From Candidatus Pantoea floridensis (GTDB lineage: Bacteria > Pseudomonadota > Gammaproteobacteria > Enterobacterales > Enterobacteriaceae), in the NCBI RefSeq assembly GCF_900215435.1, contig NZ_OCMY01000002.1:620001-684000 (forward strand): a DNA stretch of 64,000 nucleotides. The letters run 5' to 3'. Every line of letters starts with the position of its first letter. Position 1 is the first letter of the stretch. A program made the position numbers and the translations under genes. Below are positions 1 through 8,056 of the stretch, in pieces. The notes beneath the pieces were generated by a model that saw only the letters and a list, made by a program, of their open reading frames with translations, was not told where the DNA came from and searched no databases.

Positions 1-114
1 GAGACGGCATCGCGCCGTTATTTCACAGCAAAATAGAAAGGCATTAATTAATAACAGGCTGTCCTGGTGCAGGCGCTTAAAGTGAATTTCGCCAGCCTGT
101 TTTGAGGTTAATAA
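1..114. other. Left edge, no supported gene
   Basis: Frame 1 reads eleven codons to a TAG at 34-36, which could be the tail of a gene cut by the window edge, but this is too short to identify. An inverted repeat (ACAGGCT at 54-60 and AGCCTGT at 94-100, followed by TTTGA) encloses a smaller CCTG/CAGG hairpin. It may act as a terminator for the leftward RidA-like gene, whose stop codon is at 115-117. Confidence 0.3.
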
Positions 115-507
115 TTATTTACGATCGGCACGGAAGCATTTCATATCGACCTCCACTTTGCAGTCCACCACTAAATCCTGCACGCTACAAATACGCGCGG
201 GTGGATTGCCGCTGAATATCTCACTGAACACCTTATTGAATGAACTGAAATAGCGTGCATCAGTTAATACCGCGGTGACGTGCACCACATCTTCGACGCG
301 ATAGCCGGCTTCGCGCATGATAGTGAGGCAGTTTTCGAACGCCAGTTGCGTCTGTTCGATGATGCCACCCTCAACGACTTCACCATTGCGCATTGGCGTT
401 TGGCCGGAGATGTAAAGCCAGCCGTCGGCTTCAACTGCACGAGCGAAGGGCAGTTTTTGCCCACCCGTCCCGGTTCCACCTTCTACACCATAACGTGTAA
501 TCGTCAT
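115..507 (-). CDS. RidA family protein (YjgF/YER057c/UK114)
   Basis: 130-residue protein of the RidA superfamily, whose archetype deaminates reactive enamine/imine intermediates released by PLP enzymes. The ATG at 505-507 is chosen because an AGGAGCAGGA ribosome-binding stretch lies just upstream; the frame stays open much further back but that part is unlike the family. Arg105 in PPARICSVQDL sits where the substrate-carboxylate-binding arginine of RidA lies, and Glu119 follows at the expected distance, so the active site looks intact. It is transcribed divergently from an IclR regulator 392 bases away, which probably controls it. Members of this superfamily often belong to amino-acid or pyrimidine catabolic units; no partner enzyme is visible inside the window. 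Family call is firm; the exact substrate is unknown. Confidence 0.9.
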   Translation of the reverse strand: MTITRYGVEGGTGTGGQKLPFARAVEADGWLYISGQTPMRNGEVVEGGIIEQTQLAFENCLTIMREAGYRVEDVVHVTAVLTDARYFSSFNKVFSEIFSGNPPARICSVQDLVVDCKVEVDMKCFRADRK

Positions 508-899
508 CCCATCCTGCTCCTGTTTGCACGAAAGCGTGGTTTTCTTATTGTCTGATATACCAGACTGCAATCTGCAATACTGGATAGGGCAAGATTTGCA
601 CAGGATTTTTTCTTTTGCAATATGTGCATGGGTATTTAATTTTTTGTGATGTAGTCGGGATCGCAAAATAAAATTAAGCGACCGTTCATTTTTAAATGAG
701 AATGTGATCGTTATCGTGATTTTATAAAAGAGAGGGCGGTGCAGTGCGCCAAAATGAGGCCCCAAAAAAGAACGCCTAAATAAAATTCTGATGAATAATT
801 TTTATTTAATCTGAGATGGGTAAAAGCATAAGCCACGTGTATGATGTTTTGCTTATATCCCCTTAACTATTCGTAGTAGAGCAGCAGGAGAGTGAGTGT
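508..899. promoter_or_regulatory. Divergent control region between RidA-like gene and IclR regulator
   Basis: 392 bases without a gene. About 43 bases upstream of the RidA-like start is an inverted repeat, GTCTG at 550-554 and CAGAC at 561-565, a plausible operator for the neighbouring IclR protein. The rest is AT-rich (especially 600-860) and likely carries both promoters. The IclR start is preceded by CAGGAGAGTGAGTGT. The operator is inferred from symmetry and position only. Confidence 0.4.
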
Positions 900-1652
900 A
901 TGCCGGATGAAAAACCCTCACGGGCGCGCGGCGTTGACCGGGTTATTGATATTTTTCGGCAGTTGCACAGTGCGCGCCAGCCGATGGCGATGCGTGAGTT
1001 GATTGAAGCGACGGGAGCGCCGCGTTCCAGCATTTATGAATTAGTCAGTCTGCTGAGTGAAGCCGGTTTGCTGGAGCTGGATGCCGAAGGCGCCGTCTTT
1101 TTTAGCCGGGAAATGCACTATTACGGTGCGGATTACATGGCGCACAACGACCTCATTCGCCGGGCGCATCAGCTGATGGTGGAGATTGTGGCGCGCCATG
1201 GGGAAACCGTGCAGCTCTGCATGCTGGAAGGCAATAAATACACCGTGGTGCTTTCGGAAAGTAATGCCCATCCGTTCAAGATCACCTCAGATATCGGCGT
1301 GCGCGTGCCAATTACCTGGACGGCTACCGGCCGCTTACTGCTCAGCAACTGGTCTGACAGCGCGATTCTGGATCTCATCCCGGAAGAGGATTATCGCCTC
1401 GCCAGCGGTCAAATCCTCGATAAGCAGGCGTTTCTTGATGAAATTCACCATGCGGGAAAACTGGGTTACTGCATGACCGAAGGGTTATCTGAAAGCTTCA
1501 CCTGCTGCATGGCCGCGCCGATTCGTTCACGCAGTGGCCAGGCCGTGGCCGCGATTTGCTTTATGGTGAGCCGTGATACGCCGCAGGAGCGTCGCCAGAT
1601 GTTGCTGCAGGAGCTGATCACGTCGGGGCAGAAACTGTCTGATTTCACCTAA
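900..1652 (+). CDS. IclR family transcriptional regulator
   Basis: 250-residue DNA-binding regulator. Residues about 10-70 form the IclR winged helix-turn-helix (RVIDIFRQLHS ... ELIEATGAPRSSIYELVSLL), and residues about 80-245 the IclR effector-binding domain, including the typical PITWTATGRLLLS and GLSESFTCCMAAPI segments. Length matches the family. The ATG at 900 follows AGGAG at normal distance. The divergent RidA-like gene is the obvious target; IclR proteins usually sense a small metabolite of the pathway they control. Ligand cannot be deduced. Confidence 0.9.
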   Translation: MPDEKPSRARGVDRVIDIFRQLHSARQPMAMRELIEATGAPRSSIYELVSLLSEAGLLELDAEGAVFFSREMHYYGADYMAHNDLIRRAHQLMVEIVARHGETVQLCMLEGNKYTVVLSESNAHPFKITSDIGVRVPITWTATGRLLLSNWSDSAILDLIPEEDYRLASGQILDKQAFLDEIHHAGKLGYCMTEGLSESFTCCMAAPIRSRSGQAVAAICFMVSRDTPQERRQMLLQELITSGQKLSDFT

Positions 1653-1684
1653 GCGCAGCCGTAAAACTCCGTTACAACTGATTG

Positions 1685-1708
1685 AAGTGGTGTTTATTTC
1701 CGCCACTT
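1685..1708. other. Hairpin after IclR gene
   Basis: AAGTGG at 1685-1690 and CCACTT at 1703-1708 can pair around a 12-base loop. It lies 33 bases after the IclR stop and just upstream of the Fur-like site. There is no T-run, so a terminator role is uncertain. Confidence 0.3.
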
Positions 1709-1728
1709 AAGGTTGTGTTAAGGTAATT

Positions 1729-1747
1729 GATAATAATAACTATTCTT
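1729..1747 (+). promoter_or_regulatory. Putative Fur box
   Basis: GATAATAATAACTATTCTT at 1729-1747 closely resembles the enterobacterial Fur box GATAATGATAATCATTATC. It ends 19 bases before the ATG of an iron-siderophore-type binding protein, so iron repression of that gene is a reasonable inference. Confidence 0.6.
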
Positions 1748-1766
1748 TTTACCACGGAGTTTTAGG

Positions 1767-2873
1767 ATGAAAACGCGCCTGCTTTTGGCAATGGGTTTAC
1801 TGGCTTCAACCGCGGCTGCCGCCACGACCTATCCGCTGACCGTCACCGATATGGACGGTAAAACGCAAACCATCAATAAAGAGCCTCAGCACATTATCTT
1901 GCAGGATGGTCGCGACATTCTGACGCTGGCGCTGCTTGACCGAGACGATCCGTTTAAGCGCGTGGTAGCGTGGAACAACTTGCCGAAAAAACAAGATACG
2001 CAAACCTGGGACGCGCTAAAAGGCCGCTGGCCGGAAGCGACGAAAATTGTCGATATGGGCTTTAGCGATCAGGGCCAGGTCAACCTCGAAAGCGTGCTGG
2101 CACAGAAACCGGATTTAATGATTGCCCAACTGCGCGCCAAACCCGCCTTGCAGCAGTCAGGCGTGCTTGACACCCTGAATAATCTGCATATTCCTGTGGT
2201 ATTTGTCGATTACGAACTGCATCCGGCGCAAAACACCGCACCAAGCGTGACGCTGTTGGGTAAAGTGCTGAACCGTGAAACGCAGGCTAAAGCCTATACC
2301 GATTTCTATCAGCAGAAGTTTGAGCGCATTTCCCAGGCGGTAGCGAAAATAAAGAACAAACCGACGGTATTTATCGAACCGATCGCCGGTAACAGCGATA
2401 ATTGTTGCTTTACTCACAGCCATAACGGTTGGGGCGGATTGGTGGAGGCGGTTGGCGGGAAAAACATTGGCTCTGAACTGCTGCCGGGCAATGCCGGATT
2501 TGTGGCGCTGGAAAAAATCATCGCCATGAAACCTGACGTCTACATTATGACGGGATCTAAACGGCCCAATACTAATGTGCTGCCGTTTGGCTATGGCGTT
2601 CAGCCGCAGGAAGTTAAGGCGACCTTCGATACGTTGCTGAAGCGCACCGGCTTATCGCAGATCGAACCAGTGAAGCAGGGCCGCGTGTACGGCGTTTATC
2701 ACCACTTCTATAACCATCCGTACAACATCATTGGCATGGAAATTCTGGCGAAGGATCTCTATCCGCAGCAGTTTGCCGATCTGAAGCCGACCGCCGATTT
2801 CCGCACCCTCGTTAAGACCTTCACTACTCTGCCGGATCAAGCAATTGATTTGAGTTACCCCAATAATCAGTAA
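1767..2873 (+). CDS. Periplasmic iron-siderophore-type ABC substrate-binding protein
   Basis: 368-residue periplasmic binding protein of the siderophore/haem/B12 (class III, BtuF/FhuD-like) family. Residues 1-19 form a signal peptide (MKTRLLLAMGLLASTAAAA), without a lipobox cysteine. Recognisable parts are the N-terminal lobe ending in NLESVLAQKPDLMI, the lobe-bridging helix and the C-terminal lobe with AVGGKNIGSELLPG and a late HHFYNHPYNIIGMEILAKDLYP segment. The start follows CCACGGAGTTTTAGG with a Fur-like box just upstream, consistent with ferric-chelate uptake. No permease or ATPase gene lies nearby, so it must borrow a transporter encoded elsewhere or act as an orphan scavenger. The ligand cannot be told from sequence. 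Confidence 0.85.
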   Translation: MKTRLLLAMGLLASTAAAATTYPLTVTDMDGKTQTINKEPQHIILQDGRDILTLALLDRDDPFKRVVAWNNLPKKQDTQTWDALKGRWPEATKIVDMGFSDQGQVNLESVLAQKPDLMIAQLRAKPALQQSGVLDTLNNLHIPVVFVDYELHPAQNTAPSVTLLGKVLNRETQAKAYTDFYQQKFERISQAVAKIKNKPTVFIEPIAGNSDNCCFTHSHNGWGGLVEAVGGKNIGSELLPGNAGFVALEKIIAMKPDVYIMTGSKRPNTNVLPFGYGVQPQEVKATFDTLLKRTGLSQIEPVKQGRVYGVYHHFYNHPYNIIGMEILAKDLYPQQFADLKPTADFRTLVKTFTTLPDQAIDLSYPNNQ

Positions 2874-2887
2874 TCCTTCGTATGCCT

Positions 2888-3110
2888 GGTGCGCATGAAT
2901 GCGCACCCTACGAAAACCCAGCGATATCCACGTAGGGTCACCATTCATGGCGTAATGCCGATCAGTTAAGCAAAAAATTGCCTGTTTATGCAGGTGCGCA
3001 TGAATGCGCACCCTACGAAAACCCGGCGATATCCACGTAGGGTCACCATTCATGGTGACCGATTCACGCTTAACTGACGAGCATTACGCCATTCATGGCA
3101 ACCCATTTAT
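2888..3110. repeat. Intergenic hairpin repeats, two direct copies
   Basis: A 63-base unit occurs at 2888-2950 and again at 2993-3055, differing by about one base. Each starts with the palindrome GGTGCGCATGAATGCGCACC, continues CCTACGAAAACCC and ends with GGTCACCATTCATGG. In copy two that end extends into a second palindrome, GGTCACCAT/ATGGTGACC. Fragments of the same family (CATTACGCCATTCATGGC) follow at 3082-3100. Relatives are found at 6840 and 59806. These look like dispersed non-autonomous hairpin elements. Confidence 0.75.
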
Positions 3111-3144
3111 TTTACCCCAATCAACATTCTTCGATGACTTCTCA

Positions 3145-3170
3145 ATTTGTTATGTTATAACATAACAAAT
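3145..3170. promoter_or_regulatory. Perfect 26-bp palindrome, putative Zur operator
   Basis: The left arm ATTTGTTATGTTA is followed directly by its exact reverse complement. The GTTAT...ATAAC core matches Zur-type operators. It lies 53 bases upstream of the start of a COG0523 chaperone, a family commonly derepressed on zinc starvation. The palindrome is seen directly; Zur binding is inferred. Confidence 0.65.
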
Positions 3171-3222
3171 CTACCGCATGCGTCACTACGCCTTGTGCTC
3201 GCTGTCATATGAAGGAGTTGTT

Positions 3223-4443
3223 ATGTCCGCAATAACCCCATCTACCCATGGGTCTAAAAAGCTGCCGGTCACTGTGCTTTCCGGTTTTCTCGGTGCCGGT
3301 AAAACTACGCTGCTAAATCATATTCTAAATAACCGCGAAGGCCGTCGCGTGGCGGTGATCGTCAATGACATGTCGGAAGTGAATATTGATGCCGCGCTGG
3401 TGCGCGAGGGCGGGGCAGAGCTGTCGCGCACCGACGAAAAGCTGGTGGAGATGAGCAATGGCTGCATCTGCTGCACGCTGCGCGAAGATCTGCTGCTGGA
3501 AGTTAATCGACTGGCGAAGGATGGGCGCTTCGATAACCTGGTGATCGAATCGACCGGCATTTCTGAGCCGCTGCCGGTGGCGGAAACCTTTACCTTCGCC
3601 GATGAGGAGGGCCAAAGTTTGTCTGCTGTGGCGGCGCTAGACACCATGGTGACAGTGGTCGATGGCTTCAACTTCCTGCGTGACTATGAATCGAATGAAA
3701 GCATTCAGTCGCGCGGTGAATCCCTTGGCGCAGAAGATGAGCGCACGGTGGTGGATTTGCTGGTTGATCAAATCGAGTTCTGCGATGTGCTCATTCTCAA
3801 CAAAACCGATCTGATTGATGAAGTGGAAAAGGCGCGGCTGATGGCGATTCTGACGTCGCTTAATCCGCGTGCCAACATCATTACCTCTGAATTCGGCAAG
3901 GTCGCATTGGAGCAGGTTCTCAATACTGGCTTGTTCGATTTTGACGCTGCGGCGCAGGCGCCGGGCTGGCTGCAGGAGCTACGCGGCGAACATACGCCAG
4001 AAACCGAAGAGTATGGCATTCGCAATTTTGTGTTCCGTGCGCGTCGCCCGTTCCATCCCATGCGTTTCGCTCAGGTGATTGAACACGAGATGCACGGCGT
4101 AGTGCGTTCCAAAGGCTACTTCTGGCTAGCCAGTCGCCCGCGTCATGCGGGTTCCTGGTCGCAGGCGGGCGGCGTATCACGTCAGGGATTGGCAGGAATG
4201 TGGTGGGCCAGCGTGCCGAAAGATCGCTGGCCTGAGGATGAAGAAAACCTGCAGTACATCCTCGATAACTGGGTGGACGGAACGGGGGACGCTCGTCAGG
4301 AGCTGGTCTTCATTGGCATTGACATGGACGAAGCCGCGCTGCGTGAAAAGCTTGAGGAGGCGCTACTCACTGATGAGGAAATGGCGTCTGGCGCAGATAA
4401 CTGGATCGCGCTCCCCGATCCTTTCCAGCCGTGGTTTAACTGA
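3223..4443 (+). CDS. COG0523/CobW-family GTP-dependent metal chaperone (ZigA/YciC-like)
   Basis: 406-residue G3E GTPase. The ATG at 3223 is chosen because GAAGGAG lies seven bases upstream; an in-frame start at 3178 would add 15 atypical residues. Walker A is GFLGAGKT (residues 21-28), the metal-binding CxCC motif is GCICC (Cys81, Cys83, Cys84), ESTGISEP follows in the switch region and NKTD is the guanine-specificity motif. The C-terminal half is a CobW_C domain, and the length suits the long ZigA/YciC branch rather than short CobW or YjiA. These proteins are thought to deliver zinc to client enzymes when zinc is scarce. The Zur-like palindrome upstream supports this; no client gene is adjacent. 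Confidence 0.88.
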   Translation: MSAITPSTHGSKKLPVTVLSGFLGAGKTTLLNHILNNREGRRVAVIVNDMSEVNIDAALVREGGAELSRTDEKLVEMSNGCICCTLREDLLLEVNRLAKDGRFDNLVIESTGISEPLPVAETFTFADEEGQSLSAVAALDTMVTVVDGFNFLRDYESNESIQSRGESLGAEDERTVVDLLVDQIEFCDVLILNKTDLIDEVEKARLMAILTSLNPRANIITSEFGKVALEQVLNTGLFDFDAAAQAPGWLQELRGEHTPETEEYGIRNFVFRARRPFHPMRFAQVIEHEMHGVVRSKGYFWLASRPRHAGSWSQAGGVSRQGLAGMWWASVPKDRWPEDEENLQYILDNWVDGTGDARQELVFIGIDMDEAALREKLEEALLTDEEMASGADNWIALPDPFQPWFN

Positions 4444-4457
4444 TCCACCGTATTTAC

Positions 4458-4477
4458 GGGAGGCGGGCAGGCCTCCC
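4458..4477. terminator. Hairpin between convergent genes
   Basis: GGGAGGC at 4458-4464 pairs with GCCTCCC at 4471-4477 around GGGCAG. It lies exactly between the ends of the metal chaperone and the convergent methyltransferase. A weak TACATTTT follows on the plus strand. Confidence 0.45.
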
Positions 4478-5145
4478 TACATTTTCCCCAACCACATGGA
4501 GACTTCCACGCCATCGTTGAACGGCAGCGACATGAATTCGCGACTGCTGCGCACGCGTTCAAGATAGGCTGGGCTGAAATCGGCATCATCCGCAACGATC
4601 AGTGCGCCCGCACGTAAATAAGGCTCTACCAGCGTCAAAATCTCTGGATAGATCGCTTTTGCGCCATCCAGTATCAACATATCAATGGATGCAGGTAAAT
4701 CGCGGCTCAACGTGTGTAAGGCATCCCCCACGCGTATCTCAATCAGATCGCTGACGCCCGCATCGGCAAAGTGGTTCCGCGCCAGCGCTACTTTACCTGG
4801 CTCAAATTCACAGGTGATGATGTTGCCACCGCCATTATCGCGCACTGCTGCGGCCAGATGCAGGGTGGAAATCCCGAATGAGGTGCCAAACTCAATCACT
4901 GATTGCACATTGCTGCTGCGCGCCAGCATATACAGCAGTTTGCCGGTTTCACGGGATATCGCCAGCGGTACATCTTTCAGATGACCATACAGCTCCAGGT
5001 AATCAGTTTTACTTTGCAGCAGGCGATGTTGTTCGGCATCGGACATCTTACGGAACGCTTCATTGGTGGGATGCGCCATATTATCGGCCAGCTCAAACAG
5101 GTAGTTCAACAGCGGTGCTAACGGCGCTGATGTTAAGGTGTTCAT
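4477..5145 (-). CDS. SAM-dependent O-methyltransferase (family 3, catechol-OMT-like)
   Basis: 222-residue class I methyltransferase. The N-terminal helical cap is followed by motif I as EFGTSFGISTLHLAAA, the acidic end of strand beta2 (ITCEFEPGK), motif II-like IEIRVGDAL and the metal/substrate loop MLILDGAKAIYPEIL, with DDADF near the end. This is the pattern of small cation-dependent O-methyltransferases that act on catechols or similar phenols, although the DGAK variant leaves metal dependence uncertain. It is divergent from a TetR regulator 91 bases away, suggesting induction by a small aromatic compound. Substrate unknown. Confidence 0.82.
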   Translation of the reverse strand: MNTLTSAPLAPLLNYLFELADNMAHPTNEAFRKMSDAEQHRLLQSKTDYLELYGHLKDVPLAISRETGKLLYMLARSSNVQSVIEFGTSFGISTLHLAAAVRDNGGGNIITCEFEPGKVALARNHFADAGVSDLIEIRVGDALHTLSRDLPASIDMLILDGAKAIYPEILTLVEPYLRAGALIVADDADFSPAYLERVRSSREFMSLPFNDGVEVSMWLGKM

Positions 5146-5183
5146 GGTTTTCTCCGGACATGAAAAAATGGATTATGCTGTGC

Positions 5184-5226
5184 GAACAGAATACGATGAA
5201 TTAATCGCATTTCACTATTCGTGTTC
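5184..5226. promoter_or_regulatory. Imperfect inverted repeat, possible TetR operator
   Basis: GAACAGAATA at 5184-5193 is mirrored by TATTCGTGTTC at 5216-5226 (one extra base in the right arm), with an inner CGAT/ATCG dyad. It occupies the 91-base gap between the methyltransferase and TetR starts, where an autoregulatory operator would be expected. Confidence 0.35.
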
Positions 5227-5236
5227 AGGAGAGCCT

Positions 5237-5875
5237 ATGGCTGAGCGTCGTAACACTAAGATTTCAGAGCGAAAAAGGCCGCAGCAGTTGCGTTCGAGCG
5301 AGCTGGTTTCGGCCATTTTGCAAGCGGCTACTCAGGTTTTAGAGCAGGAAGGGGCCACGCGTTTCACCACCGCGCGCGTGGCGGAGCGAGCCGGCGTCAG
5401 TATTGGATCGCTTTACCAGTATTTTCCCAATAAGGCGGCTATTCTTTTCAGATTGCAAAGCGAAGAGTGGCAACGCACCGGCAATTTATTAGCTGCAATC
5501 TTGAGCAATAACACCGTGTCGCCGCGCCAGCGTTTGCACGATCTCACGCTGGCATTTTTGCAATCGGAGTGCGAAGAAGCAGCAATGCGCACGGCGCTTA
5601 ATGACGCCGCACCGTTATATCGTGATGCACCTGAAGTACAGGAAGCGCGGGCGGCGGGTGATAATGTCATCAGTGATTTTTTGTTGGAACTGCTGCCGCA
5701 ATCCAATGAGGACGATCGTGCGCGCGCCGCGGATTTAATCAATAGCACGCTGGGCAATGTGGGCAAACACTTCTCCGAATCACCGCGTACGCCTGCAGAG
5801 ATCCAGGCGTATGCGCAGGAAATGGCGCAGATGTTTTGTGCCTGGATCAGGGAAAAAGGCGCTGATTTACAGTAA
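5237..5875 (+). CDS. TetR/AcrR family transcriptional regulator
   Basis: 212-residue repressor-type protein. The ATG at 5237 follows TCAGGAGAGCCT; the open frame continues upstream without family-like sequence. Residues about 18-65 hold the TetR helix-turn-helix (AILQAATQVLEQEGATRFTTARVAERAGVSIGSLYQYFPNK, given here in part), followed by a helical ligand domain. It faces the O-methyltransferase gene and most likely represses it and itself. Confidence 0.9.
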   Translation: MAERRNTKISERKRPQQLRSSELVSAILQAATQVLEQEGATRFTTARVAERAGVSIGSLYQYFPNKAAILFRLQSEEWQRTGNLLAAILSNNTVSPRQRLHDLTLAFLQSECEEAAMRTALNDAAPLYRDAPEVQEARAAGDNVISDFLLELLPQSNEDDRARAADLINSTLGNVGKHFSESPRTPAEIQAYAQEMAQMFCAWIREKGADLQ

Positions 5876-6005
5876 AAGATGGACTGGAAATCTCTGAAAG
5901 CGGTTAACAAACTCATTATTCACATTCTCAATAATCCACACCGCGAGTAAGCTTAAGAAAACCTTTTAGCTGGATGCAGCAAGCGAACAAATACGGGAGA
6001 GCAAA

Positions 6006-6827
6006 ATGGCAGTAAAAATGATTGCGGTGGATATGGATGGGACTTTTCTCGATGACAACAAGCAGTACAATGCGCAGCGTTTTGCTCGCCAGTACGCATT
6101 GCTGAAAGAGAAGGGGATCCGTTTCGTGGTCGCCAGTGGCAATCAGTATTATCAGTTACTGCGCTATTTCCCTGAGATTAAAGATGAAATTGCTTTTGTA
6201 GCGGAAAATGGCGCCTGGGTTTCTGATAGTAATGAAGAGATCTTCTGCGGCGAATTGGCGCCGGAGCGCGTGCATCAAATCCTCGATATTCTGGCAAAAG
6301 AGCCGGATATCAGCACCGTAGTATGCGGCCGCAATGGCGCATATGTGCATACGTCAATGTCCGACGAGGTGATCGCTATGCTGGCGAATCACTACCATCG
6401 CCTGGAAAAGCGCGACAATCTGTACGATATCGATGACACCATCTTCAAATTCTCGCTGAATCTGGCGCATGAAGGCGTGGATGCGTTGATGGAGCGCTTG
6501 CACGCAGAACTAAACGCGATTGAAAACATCATGCATCCGGTCTCCAGCGGCTTTGGCTTTGTCGATTTGATCATCCCCGGCTGCCATAAAGCGCACGGCA
6601 TCGCACTGCTGCAGGAAAAATGGGGCATTGATGATTGTGAAGTGGTCGCGATTGGTGATAGCGCGAATGACATCGAAATGCTGCGCCAGGCCTGCTATAG
6701 CTTCGCTATGGCGAATGCGGCAGCACCGGTGAGTGCGGTGTCGCGTTATAAAACTGAAAGTAACAATGATGAAGGCGCACTCAACGTTATTGCTCGTCTG
6801 CTGGCGCGAGAAGAGCCATTTGGTTAA
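6006..6827 (+). CDS. ybiV: HAD-superfamily sugar phosphatase, YbiV/SupH type
   Basis: 273-residue Cof-type HAD phosphatase. Motif I is DMDGT with nucleophile Asp9 and Asp11; ASGNQYYQL is motif II, a later lysine provides motif III, and GDSANDIEML is motif IV. The cap domain is of the C2b type. Sequence closely follows E. coli YbiV, including FVVASGNQYYQL, FVAENGA, VSSGFGFVDLIIPG and EGALNVI, and that enzyme dephosphorylates small sugar phosphates such as fructose-1-phosphate. The start follows ACGGGAGAGCAAA. It stands alone, bounded by hairpin repeats downstream. Orthology to ybiV is likely but a paralogue cannot be excluded. Confidence 0.85.
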   Translation: MAVKMIAVDMDGTFLDDNKQYNAQRFARQYALLKEKGIRFVVASGNQYYQLLRYFPEIKDEIAFVAENGAWVSDSNEEIFCGELAPERVHQILDILAKEPDISTVVCGRNGAYVHTSMSDEVIAMLANHYHRLEKRDNLYDIDDTIFKFSLNLAHEGVDALMERLHAELNAIENIMHPVSSGFGFVDLIIPGCHKAHGIALLQEKWGIDDCEVVAIGDSANDIEMLRQACYSFAMANAAAPVSAVSRYKTESNNDEGALNVIARLLAREEPFG

Positions 6828-6835
6828 ATGAGAGT

Positions 6836-7055
6836 GCCAGGTGCGCATGAATGCGCACCCTACAAAAATCCCGCTAAAAACGTTGGGTCGCCATTCATGA
6901 TGTAATGGTTATCAATTAAGAGATGAAAAAAACTTTATTACCGAGCGCACACCTTGTAGCGGCGCAATTTATTGCGCGATAAATCGCGCCGCTACGGAAG
7001 GTGCGGTGATTTGAAACGGCGCCTAACTTACGAACATTACGCCATTTTTGGCAAC
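6836..7055. repeat. Intergenic hairpin repeats of two families
   Basis: The palindrome GGTGCGCATGAATGCGCACC at 6840-6859 begins a diverged copy of the unit seen at 2888. A second element at 6956-6995 has arms GTAGCGGCGC and GCGCCGCTAC, extended inwards by ATTTAT/ATAAAT across one mismatch. Its first 22 bases recur at 49885. CATTACGCCATTTTTGGC follows near 7035. No gene is present between 6828 and 7065. Confidence 0.7.
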
Positions 7056-7065
7056 CAATCTGCCT

Positions 7066-7953
7066 TTAGCTGAAATAACCCGCCTCACGCATATCCTGTA
7101 ATAATCCCGGTTCGGTGGGTTGCCAGCCGAACGTTTGGCGCGTCCATGCACTTGACGAAGGATTATCCGTTGAAGCGAAAAAGGCCATCCAACCGAGCCA
7201 GGCTTTTGCCTCCTCCAGCGTCAGGCTTTTAACCGGCAGCGCTAATCCTGCTCCGATAGTTTCGGCAATCTGACGGAATGGAATGCCTTCTTCCTGTACG
7301 GCATGCAGAATTGCACCTGCTTCGGCCTTTTCGGCCGCAAGGCAAAACAGCTCAGCGGCATCGTTACGATGCACCGCCGGCCAGCGATTTTCGCCCTCGC
7401 CAACATACACCGCCGCGCCTTTTTCTTTCGCCATATTGATGATCATCGGAATAAAACCGTGATCGCCAGCGCCATGTACCGTCGGTGGCAAACGGACCAG
7501 CGCCACGCGCACACCGCGATCGGCCATGGCCAGGGCGGCAACGTTGGAATTTGAACGAGGATGTGCGCCGGCCACGGGGCGAATGTGTTCCGTGGCGAGT
7601 TGTCCTGGCGAGACTAACGCTGTGCCGGTGGTGACTATCAGCGGGCGATTAGAACCGGCCAGTACCTCACCCATTGCCAGAATGGCGCGCTGATCGACCT
7701 CGGCGGCATGATCCATGCGGCTGAAGTCGTGAATATAACCGGCATGAATCACGCCATCGCTTTGCTCAACGGCGTTACGTAAACTGGCCACATCTTCCAG
7801 TTCGCCGCGGACCACCTGAACACCCTGCTGCTGTAGTTTTTCAGCTGAAGCATCGCTGCGTGCTAAACCTAGCACTTCATAACCGCGTGTCTGCAGTTTT
7901 TTCACAATGGCCGAGCCAATAAATCCGCTCGCCCCGGTCACAAAAATTCGCAT
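7066..7953 (-). CDS. NAD(P)-dependent epimerase/dehydratase-like SDR (extended type)
   Basis: 295-residue Rossmann-fold protein. The start at 7953 (MRIFVTGASGFIG) is preferred because GGAG lies 8 bases upstream and the glycine-rich loop GASGFIG (residues 7-13) then falls at the normal position; the frame opens seven codons earlier. It resembles extended SDRs acting on nucleotide-linked or free carbonyl substrates. The classical YxxxK pair is not obvious, so this is an atypical NmrA/epimerase-type member. It is divergent from the interrupted XRE regulator at 8057, whose intact relatives often control such a gene. Substrate unknown. Confidence 0.8.
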   Translation of the reverse strand: MRIFVTGASGFIGSAIVKKLQTRGYEVLGLARSDASAEKLQQQGVQVVRGELEDVASLRNAVEQSDGVIHAGYIHDFSRMDHAAEVDQRAILAMGEVLAGSNRPLIVTTGTALVSPGQLATEHIRPVAGAHPRSNSNVAALAMADRGVRVALVRLPPTVHGAGDHGFIPMIINMAKEKGAAVYVGEGENRWPAVHRNDAAELFCLAAEKAEAGAILHAVQEEGIPFRQIAETIGAGLALPVKSLTLEEAKAWLGWMAFFASTDNPSSSAWTRQTFGWQPTEPGLLQDMREAGYFS

Positions 7954-8056
7954 AATCGTGCTCCACTTCATCAAAGTTGAAGCACTATGATAAAACCCTA
8001 CGCCACGACGAACAGCCGTGAGCTTATACAGGTATAAGGACTAACAGGATAACGCC

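Noticed and set aside
2652..3053. 133-codon minus-strand frame near 2.7-3.05 kb
   Set aside because: It contains two copies of the same repeat translation and then runs antisense through the binding-protein gene.
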